DNA of 36,015 nt from Caballeronia choica. Its GTDB lineage: Bacteria > Pseudomonadota > Gammaproteobacteria > Burkholderiales > Burkholderiaceae. The notes below the pieces were generated by a model, which searched no databases, was not told where the DNA came from, and saw nothing but the letters and a program-made list of their open reading frames with translations. Both the position numbers and the translations under genes were made by a program. This document shows positions 30,405 through 36,015 of the stretch, one piece after another. Location of the stretch: contig NZ_FCON02000080.1 of the NCBI RefSeq assembly GCF_001544535.1, positions 1 through 36,015 of the forward strand. The letters run 5' to 3'. Position 1 is the first letter of the stretch. Each line of letters opens with the position of its first letter.

Positions 30405-30707
30405 ATGAAAAAGATGCTGGCCGTGCTTGCAGCCTGCGGCGCCATCGCGTGTTCAACCAGCGCGTTCGCGCAAACCGCGACGCAGCCGATGGGCGCATCG
30501 CCGCAAGTCGAACACGCGATGCAGCAGTTGAAGACTCGCTTCACGACGGCCAACACCACGCACGACGGCAAGCTCACTCGCGAGCAGGCCGCCGCCGGCA
30601 TGCCGCGCGTCGCCCAGCATTTCGACGAGATCGATACGCAGAAGAAAGGCTATGTCACGCTGCCGGAGATCGCGCAATTCATGCGTCAGCGCGGTGCATC
30701 GCACTGA
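30405..30707 (+). CDS. Small exported EF-hand-like protein
   Basis: The 100-residue product has a signal peptide (MKKMLAVLAACGAIACSTSAFA, 1-22). Two EF-hand-like units follow: TTANTTHDGKLTREQAA and FDEIDTQKKGYVTLPEI. The first loop has Asn, Thr, Asp-Gly and Glu in calcium-loop positions. The second has Asp at position 1 but Lys-Lys in the middle, so it may bind weakly or not at all. It is a probable periplasmic calcium-responsive protein. GGAG precedes ATG 30405. The two-component pair that follows (158-bp gap) could regulate it or respond to it; this is unproven. Confidence 0.75.
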   Translation: MKKMLAVLAACGAIACSTSAFAQTATQPMGASPQVEHAMQQLKTRFTTANTTHDGKLTREQAAAGMPRVAQHFDEIDTQKKGYVTLPEIAQFMRQRGASH

Positions 30708-30865
30708 CGCTTGCGACGTGGCGCGCGATGTTCGGTGGCGCGCGGACGGGGCACTCGTCCAGCACGCCTGAAGCACCGTCACCCAGCACGATCATCTGGC
30801 ACGGCCCGTCGCGCGCCGCCTGAGCGTTGAGCACTGCCCGAAGAACCGCCAAGGAGCCAGCCGAC

Positions 30866-31579
30866 ATGGACGCCCAGCCCAAGATCATCGTCCTCGACGA
30901 CGAAGCCGAACTGCGCAACATGCTGCAGCGTTTTCTGGGCTCGCACGGCTTCGAGGTGCGCGTCGTCGCCGACAGCAAGCGGCTCGACCGCTACCTTCAG
31001 CGCGAACCGTACGACCTGCTCGTGCTCGACCTGATGATGGAGCCTGAAGACGGCCTCTCCGTCTGCCGCCGACTGCGCGCCGAAGGACACACGCTGCCGA
31101 TCCTGATGCTGACCGCAAAGGGCGATCCCGTCGACAAGGTGATCGGCCTCGAAACCGGCGCCGACGACTACCTCGCCAAGCCCTTCCTGCCGGGCGAACT
31201 CGTGGCGCGCGTGCGGGCGCTGCTCCGCCGCCAGAAAATCGCCGCGGGCGACCCGACGCTCACCTCGCAGTCGATCCGCTTCGGCGAGTTCCGGCTCGAT
31301 CTCGGCCGCCAGCGGCTTTATCGCAACGACGAGCCGTTCGAGATCCACTCCGCGCAGATGCAGTTGCTGACCGCGCTCGGGTCGTCGCCGAACCGGGCCG
31401 TGAGCCGCGACAACCTGATCGCGCGCATGCGCGGGCGCGACCACGACGCGCTCGATCGCAGCATCGACGTGCAGGTGCTCCGGCTGCGGCAAATCGTCGA
31501 AGCCGATCCGTCGAAGCCGCGTTTCATCAAGACCGTGTGGGGCGTCGGCTACATGCTGCTCGCGGATCTGGAGTCGTGA
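30866..31579 (+). CDS. OmpR-family response regulator
   Basis: The 237-residue DNA-binding regulator has a receiver domain (acidic DDE at 11-13, phospho-acceptor Asp55 in LLVLDLMMEP, Lys in DYLAKPF about 105). A C-terminal OmpR-type winged helix (about 135-235) follows, with DHDALDRSIDVQVLRLRQIV and KTVWGVGYML. AAGGAG stands 9 nt before ATG 30866. It overlaps the kinase gene by 1 nt (TGATG), so the two form a coupled pair. It is similar in build to OmpR, but I cannot place the regulon from the sequence. Confidence 0.93.
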   Translation: MDAQPKIIVLDDEAELRNMLQRFLGSHGFEVRVVADSKRLDRYLQREPYDLLVLDLMMEPEDGLSVCRRLRAEGHTLPILMLTAKGDPVDKVIGLETGADDYLAKPFLPGELVARVRALLRRQKIAAGDPTLTSQSIRFGEFRLDLGRQRLYRNDEPFEIHSAQMQLLTALGSSPNRAVSRDNLIARMRGRDHDALDRSIDVQVLRLRQIVEADPSKPRFIKTVWGVGYMLLADLES

Positions 31580-32907
31580 TGCGGTGGCGCCTGCCCCGCT
31601 CGCTCTTCGCGCGCAATATCGCGCTGCTGGTTGCGCTCGTCGCGCTGAGCCAGGTCTGCTCGCTCACGGTGCTGATGCGTTACGTGCAGACGCCGCGCAT
31701 CGAGCGCGCGGCGGCCACCTTCGCGAACTACATCGCGACGCTCGGCGATCTCGTCGCCGCCGCGCCGCCCGATGCACGCGATGCGTTCATCGCGCGGCTG
31801 CACGCCCAGCGCGACCTGCCCGCCGATGCCGCGCTCGCGCCGCCGCCGTCGCTGCGCACGTTTTATCGCACGTACCAGCGCAACACGTTCCTTGCAATGC
31901 TGCGCCGTCATCTTCCCGCCGACGTCCAGGTGCGCTGGGAGACGGCGGGTAAAGAGCGCCTGTGGTTCCGCGTCCACGTCGCGAACGAGCCGTACTGGAT
32001 CGCGCTCGACATTCCCGAAGCCGCGCATGGCGACGGCATCGCCACGACGATCCTGCTCTCGCTCGGCCTCGCCGCGCTCGCGACGCTCACCGCGTACCTG
32101 ATCCAGCGCCACCTCAACCGGCCGCTCGACGATCTGGCGCGTGCTGCGCGCCACTTGAGCGCGGGCGGCCAGCCCGAGCCGCTGCCCACCGACGGCCCGA
32201 CGGAAATCGCCCAGGTGAGCGTCGCGTTCAACCGCATGACGGAGGCGCTGCGCGAAGCCGAGGCGAGCCGCGCGCTGATGCTCGCGGGCATTTCGCACGA
32301 CATCCGCACGCCGCTCACCAAGCTGCGTCTCGCAATGGCGATGGCGATCCCGGCGGGCGGCGACCAGGCGTTCGTCGCATCGTCGGAGAACTATCTCGAC
32401 CAGATCGACAGCATCCTCCAGCAGTTCATGGACTATGCGGGGAGCGGCGCGCGCGAGGCGCCTGTCGTTGGCGATCTGAATGCGCTGGTCGCGAGCCTTG
32501 CCGGGGATTTTGCGGGGCTCGGGCATGAGTTCGAATTGTCGCTTGGCGAGGTGCCGGCGTTCCCGTTCCGTCCTGTCAGCACGATGCGCATGTTGATGAA
32601 CCTGATGCAGAACGCGGTGCTGTATGGCGTGGTCGGGATGTCGGTGCGCACGTGGACCGATGCCGACGGGCGCGCGGTATATGTCGCGATTGGCGATCGC
32701 GGCAAGGGGATCGCGCCGGACGAGATGGAGAAGCTGAAGGAGCCGTTCAGGCGCGGGCGTGGCGGGGCGGGACATCCGGCGGGTACGGGGCTTGGGCTTG
32801 CCATCGTCGAGCGGATTGCGAAGCTGCATGGGGGGACGCTCGAGCTTCGGGCGCGCGAGGGCGGCGGGATGGAGGCGGTGGTGAGGTTTGGAGTGGCTGA
32901 GCGCTGA
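31579..32907 (+). CDS. EnvZ-type sensor histidine kinase
   Basis: The 442-residue membrane kinase has TM1 about 12-34, a periplasmic domain of about 120 residues, TM2 about 153-176 and a HAMP linker. The H-box has His240 (LAGISHDIRTPLTKLR, EnvZ class). The ATPase domain has an N box NLMQNAVLYG and G boxes GDRGKGI and GTGLGLAIV. It phosphorylates the co-encoded OmpR-type regulator. The N-terminal arrangement matches the EnvZ group, but the stimulus is unknown. The last 400 bp are richer in G than neighbouring genes without disrupting the reading frame. Confidence 0.93.
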   Translation: MRWRLPRSLFARNIALLVALVALSQVCSLTVLMRYVQTPRIERAAATFANYIATLGDLVAAAPPDARDAFIARLHAQRDLPADAALAPPPSLRTFYRTYQRNTFLAMLRRHLPADVQVRWETAGKERLWFRVHVANEPYWIALDIPEAAHGDGIATTILLSLGLAALATLTAYLIQRHLNRPLDDLARAARHLSAGGQPEPLPTDGPTEIAQVSVAFNRMTEALREAEASRALMLAGISHDIRTPLTKLRLAMAMAIPAGGDQAFVASSENYLDQIDSILQQFMDYAGSGAREAPVVGDLNALVASLAGDFAGLGHEFELSLGEVPAFPFRPVSTMRMLMNLMQNAVLYGVVGMSVRTWTDADGRAVYVAIGDRGKGIAPDEMEKLKEPFRRGRGGAGHPAGTGLGLAIVERIAKLHGGTLELRAREGGGMEAVVRFGVAER

Positions 32908-32998
32908 CGGCTAACATCAGGCTGGAACGGCCATTGGAACACTTGATGCTTGTCCACGACCCCACCCATCGTCCTTCACCCCATCGGGAGCGCGCACC

Positions 32999-33442
32999 AT
33001 GTCCGCCAAATCGTTCGAATTCCCCACGAAGTTTTCGCATGTCCGTCCCCACGACACCGCCTACGAGCCCGAAGGATTGCGCGATTTCTTCCTCTACCGC
33101 GATCTGGGCATCGCGCAAGCGACGCACGGAAAGGTCCTCGCGCAACTCGTGAAGGCGCATGCCGCACCAGAGCAAGGCACCGGCTGGCACCGCCATGAGG
33201 CCGAGTTCCACGTCGTGATCATGTTGAAGGGCTGGGCCCGCTTCATGTACGGCGACAAGGAGACGCTCGTCGCCACCGGTGATTGCGTCCATCAGGCGCC
33301 CGGCATCGTCCATTTCCTGTTCGACTATTCCGAGGACATGGAGTACCTGGAGATCGTCGGACCGGCCGACTTCAAGACCATCGATGCCGCCGGCCCCTGC
33401 GACGTCCCCGCCGTCACGCCGTGGGTGAGCGAGCCGGCCTGA
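32999..33442 (+). CDS. Cupin-domain protein
   Basis: The 147-residue cytoplasmic protein has a single cupin barrel. Motif 1 is GTGWHRHEAEFHVVIMLKG (His, His, Glu and His metal ligands about 61-69) and motif 2 is GDCVHQAPGIVH. It probably binds one divalent metal. Cupins of this size include small-molecule dioxygenases, isomerases and binding proteins, so the activity is undefined. GGGAG lies ahead of ATG 32999. It converges with phaZ (27 bp apart) and appears to be a single gene. Confidence 0.85.
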   Translation: MSAKSFEFPTKFSHVRPHDTAYEPEGLRDFFLYRDLGIAQATHGKVLAQLVKAHAAPEQGTGWHRHEAEFHVVIMLKGWARFMYGDKETLVATGDCVHQAPGIVHFLFDYSEDMEYLEIVGPADFKTIDAAGPCDVPAVTPWVSEPA

Positions 33443-33469
33443 GGCCGCGCCTCAAGCTCCAGCTCAAGC

Positions 33470-34969
33470 TCAAGACGGCCTCGACGCGGAAAGATCGCTG
33501 TCTCCGTCGGTCTTCACGGCCTGCGTCCCCGGCACGTCTTCGGCCAGTTCCTGCGGATCGATCATGTGCTCGGGCGCGATCGCCGAGCGGCGTTGCGGCG
33601 CCTTGATATCCGCGCCGGTCTTGCCGGCCTTGCCTGTCTTGCCCGGCTCGTTGAGCACGCTCGCCACCGCCGGGTTGTGCATCGGCGGGATCGACTGCAG
33701 CGGGACGATCGGCTGCGAACGCGCGTTGACGTTGATCGGGCTCGCCTCGTTGTCGTGGATCATGGCGCGCACGCGCGGATAGATATGCCGCTCCCAGCGC
33801 TTGCCGTTGAAGACGCCATAGTGGCCGACGCCCGTCTGCACGTGGTGCGTCTTCAGATATGGCCGCAGCTTGTCGCACAAGTCCTGTGCGGCGAGCGTCT
33901 GGCCGACTGCGCAAATGTCGTCGCGCTCGCCTTCGATCGTGAGCAGCGCCGTGCGCCGGATCGCCGAAGGTTCCACCTTGCGCCCGCGCACTTCGAGTTC
34001 GTGCAGCGGCAATGAATGACGCTGGAACACGGTATCGACGGTCTCCAGATAAAAATCCGCCGTCAGGTCCATCGTGGCGAAGTATTCTTCATAGAAGACG
34101 CGGATCGCGTCCGCCACCTGCGGATCGCCCTTCGCGCGCTGGTAGTGCATGTCGGCGAACGAGTCGAAATGGCGCGACAGGTTCATCGCCATGAACGCGT
34201 TCAACTGCATGAAGCCCGGATAGACGCGCCGGTGCGCGCCCGCGAAGCCGAACGGCACGGTGCTGATCAGATGCTTTTCGAACCAGTCGAGCGGCTTGCT
34301 CTTGGCGAGATCGTTCACGCGCGTCGGGTTGATGCGCGTGTCGATCGGACCCGCCATCAGCGTCATGCTCGCCGGTTGCGCCGGGTTGTTGTCCGCCGCC
34401 ATCAGTGCGACCGCCGCGAGTGAAGCCACCGTCGGCTGGCAGACGGCGAGCAGGTGCGCGCCCGGACCGATCACTTCAATGAAGTCGATGATGTGCTGCA
34501 CGTATTCGTCGAAGCCGAAGCGGCCGTGCGCGAGCGAGATGTCGCGCGGATTGTGCCAGTCGGTGATGTAGACGTCGTGATCGGCGAGGACCGTGCGCAC
34601 CGTGCCGCGCAACAGCGTCGCGAAGTGCCCCGACATGGGCGCCACGACCAGCACGCGTGGCTGCGTGTGCGCTGTCGTCTCTTTCGCGAAGTGGACGAGC
34701 GAGCAGAACGGCGTCGCCGCCGCGACTTCCTCGATGACGGCGACCGTCTTGCCGTCGATCTCGACCGAGTCGATTTCGAACGGTGGCCGCGAATGCGTGA
34801 GCCCGGCGAGCGTCATGAGATCGCAGTTCGCACGAAGTTCGCGGCCCTGAGGCGTTGCGGCCATCGTCTGCCAGGCGGCCAGCGCGTGATTGACCAGCGC
34901 GGCGCCGTGGCGAAGCGGCAACATCAGGTCGGAGAACGCCTGGTAGGCGGGATAGGCGAAGGGGTTCAT
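33470..34969 (-). CDS. phaZ: Intracellular polyhydroxybutyrate depolymerase
   Basis: PhaZ mobilises stored polyhydroxybutyrate in the cytoplasm. The 499-residue product carries the Cys-nucleophile motif of intracellular PhaZ (LLAVCQPTVAS, Cys177), the acid GERDDICAVGQT and the catalytic-type HYGVFNGKRW. The core ends near residue 415. The last 85 residues form an extra low-complexity tail (GKTGKAGKTG) not needed for the fold. ATG 34969 is chosen because MNPFAYPAYQAFSDLMLP is the family start and GGGAG is close upstream. It is divergent from the glutathione transferase gene. Confidence 0.92.
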   Translation of the reverse strand: MNPFAYPAYQAFSDLMLPLRHGAALVNHALAAWQTMAATPQGRELRANCDLMTLAGLTHSRPPFEIDSVEIDGKTVAVIEEVAAATPFCSLVHFAKETTAHTQPRVLVVAPMSGHFATLLRGTVRTVLADHDVYITDWHNPRDISLAHGRFGFDEYVQHIIDFIEVIGPGAHLLAVCQPTVASLAAVALMAADNNPAQPASMTLMAGPIDTRINPTRVNDLAKSKPLDWFEKHLISTVPFGFAGAHRRVYPGFMQLNAFMAMNLSRHFDSFADMHYQRAKGDPQVADAIRVFYEEYFATMDLTADFYLETVDTVFQRHSLPLHELEVRGRKVEPSAIRRTALLTIEGERDDICAVGQTLAAQDLCDKLRPYLKTHHVQTGVGHYGVFNGKRWERHIYPRVRAMIHDNEASPINVNARSQPIVPLQSIPPMHNPAVASVLNEPGKTGKAGKTGADIKAPQRRSAIAPEHMIDPQELAEDVPGTQAVKTDGDSDLSASRPS

Positions 34970-35237
34970 CGATCTCCCGCGAATGCGCGAAACTGAAAAG
35001 GAACCCTTGAGGAACGCAATACGTATGCCAAACGCATCGCTTGCGTTGCCCGCGGGCCGTTTGCCATTCACCTGCGCGTCACCCGAGCATAGTAGCCTCA
35101 TACGCTTGGCATGGCACTTGCGCTTATCCCGCCCGTGCACTTATTTTGCCGCTATTTGGTGCGACAGCGCACGACGGCGTGCATCGCGGGTGCGCCCCGG
35201 ACTTCGTCGCCCGTTTTCTAACCGGCTGGAGATTCGT
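34970..35237. other. Divergent intergenic region of phaZ and the GST gene
   Basis: The 268 bp contain an AT-richer patch near 35010-35040 (AATACGTATGCC) and another near 35140-35160 that may hold promoters for phaZ and the GST gene. I see no clear operator, terminator or small gene. Confidence 0.35.
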
Positions 35238-35891
35238 ATGGCAAATGCGACGCTAACCCTCAGCAGCAAGAACTATTCGTCGTGGTCGCTACGCGGCTGG
35301 CTGCTCACACGATTCAGCGGATTACCGTTCGAGGAGGTCGTGATGCCCGTCGACGACCCCGGCGCGCGTGCCGAACTGCTGCTGCTCTCGCCATCGATTC
35401 TCGTGCCGTGCCTGGTGCACAACGGCGTCAAGGTGTGGGATACGCTCGCCATCGCGGAGTACCTGAATGAAGTATGCCCCGATTCGGGGATCCTGCCGGC
35501 CGACCGTCGCGAACGCGCGCACTGCCGCTCGATTTGCGGCGAGATGCACTCGGGATTTGCCTCGCTGCGCTCTGCGCTGCCGATGAATCTCAAGGCGCAC
35601 TTTCCCGGCTTCAAGGTGTGGGCGCGCGCGCAGACCGATATCGAACGGATCACGACGATATGGCACGAATGTCTTGCGCAGTATGGCGGGCCTTATCTGT
35701 TCGGCGAGCGGACTGCGGCGGACGCGATGTTCGCACCGGTAGTGACACGCTTCGTGACATACGACGTGAAGCTCGATCCGGAAATCGTCGGGTATGGGCA
35801 GCTTATTCTTGCGATGCCGGAGATGCAGCAGTGGATCTCGGATGCGCAACACGAAGTCGAAGAAATCGACGAGCTCGATGTCGAGTTTTAG
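35238..35891 (+). CDS. Glutathione S-transferase family protein
   Basis: The 217-residue cytoplasmic protein has an N-terminal thioredoxin-like domain (about 1-80) with NYSSWSLRGWLL, where a Ser is the candidate glutathione-activating residue. The glutathione-binding segment is ILVPCLVHNGVKVWDTLAIA, with the conserved Asp-Thr pair. An all-helical C-terminal domain ends about 205. It probably conjugates or reduces glutathione adducts; the substrate is unknown. GGAG lies 7 nt before ATG 35238. The long upstream frame is rejected because it lacks homology and a ribosome site. Confidence 0.9.
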   Translation: MANATLTLSSKNYSSWSLRGWLLTRFSGLPFEEVVMPVDDPGARAELLLLSPSILVPCLVHNGVKVWDTLAIAEYLNEVCPDSGILPADRRERAHCRSICGEMHSGFASLRSALPMNLKAHFPGFKVWARAQTDIERITTIWHECLAQYGGPYLFGERTAADAMFAPVVTRFVTYDVKLDPEIVGYGQLILAMPEMQQWISDAQHEVEEIDELDVEF

Positions 35892-35898
35892 GGGCGCT

Positions 35899-36015
35899 GG
35901 CGCTTGGGAGTGGTGTTTACGCCGTTTGATGTTGATGCGCTTCTATGGAACTTGTTTTCTTAGCGGTCTATTTGCTCTGCCCCTGTCCGGGGCGGGACTC
36001 ACTTTCTTTGCTGCT
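35899..36015. repeat. Dispersed intergenic repeat, copy 2 (cut by window edge)
   Basis: This is the partner of 27048-27160: GGCGCTTGGG, GTTTACGCCGTTTGATG, CTATGGAACTTGTTTTC, CCCTGTCCGGGGCGGGA, CTCACTTTCTTTGCTGCT. It starts 8 bp after the GST stop and continues past the window. The ending resembles the CTTTCTTTGC...GCAAAGAAAG dyads common in Burkholderia intergenic repeats. Confidence 0.75.

Noticed and set aside
34983-35237. 85-residue N-terminal extension of the GST
   Set aside because: Low-quality sequence without family match; GGAG and the conserved start at 35238 decide against it.

Overview
The window is GC-rich, dense DNA of a Burkholderia-type beta-proteobacterium. Paraburkholderia or Caballeronia is my best guess, from the codon bias, an intracellular PHB depolymerase, many two-component genes and a Burkholderia-like dispersed intergenic repeat. 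This placement is inferred; there is no rRNA or other marker gene. I see no insertion sequence, prophage, CRISPR array, tRNA or rRNA.

Layout. 1-1.7 kb: two tandem small exported Ser/Gly/Thr-rich paralogues, and the probable start of a gene running off the left edge. 1.7-9.6 kb: a nitrate/nitrite assimilation island, with nasA-nirB-nirD leftward and cobA then nasT-nasS rightward. 9.7-11 kb: an adenosine-specific-kinase family gene and a Doc-type toxin-antitoxin pair. 11.4-16.7 kb: an operon of a DUF2760 protein and two divergent Hsp70 paralogues, the second with a long C-terminal domain. 16.8-20.8 kb: a small basic protein, a hybrid histidine kinase, a convergent NarL-type regulator and a stand-alone receiver protein. 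20.7-27 kb: a GntR regulator, a complete ABC importer and an aldose 1-epimerase. 27.2-30.7 kb: a BKACE (DUF849) enzyme, a DUF3303 protein and three small exported proteins. 30.8-36 kb: an OmpR/EnvZ-type pair, a cupin, PhaZ and a glutathione transferase. Two copies of a dispersed repeat of about 110 bp lie near 27.1 kb and at the right edge.

The clearest multi-gene reading is the nitrate island. The 662 bp between nasA and cobA hold two divergent transcription units with the same order of parts: a sigma-54 -24/-12 element, a stem with hexaloop AACGGC beginning about 4-5 nt after the predicted start, a second GGAC/GUCC stem with a hexaloop AAYGGC, an intrinsic terminator whose 5' arm shares sequence with that second stem, then the ribosome binding site. 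Two NtrC-like sites lie between the promoters. NasT (an ANTAR RNA-binding antiterminator) and NasS (its nitrate-sensing partner) are encoded next door. I infer that nitrogen limitation (NtrC/sigma-54) plus nitrate (NasS-NasT antitermination) jointly turn on nitrate uptake, nitrite reduction and, through a separate copy of the same switch, synthesis of the sirohaem precursor NirB needs. No nitrate reductase is visible in the window.

The second notable system is the DUF2760-Hsp70-Hsp70 operon, a chaperone-like module with no J-protein or GrpE beside it and no function I can assign.
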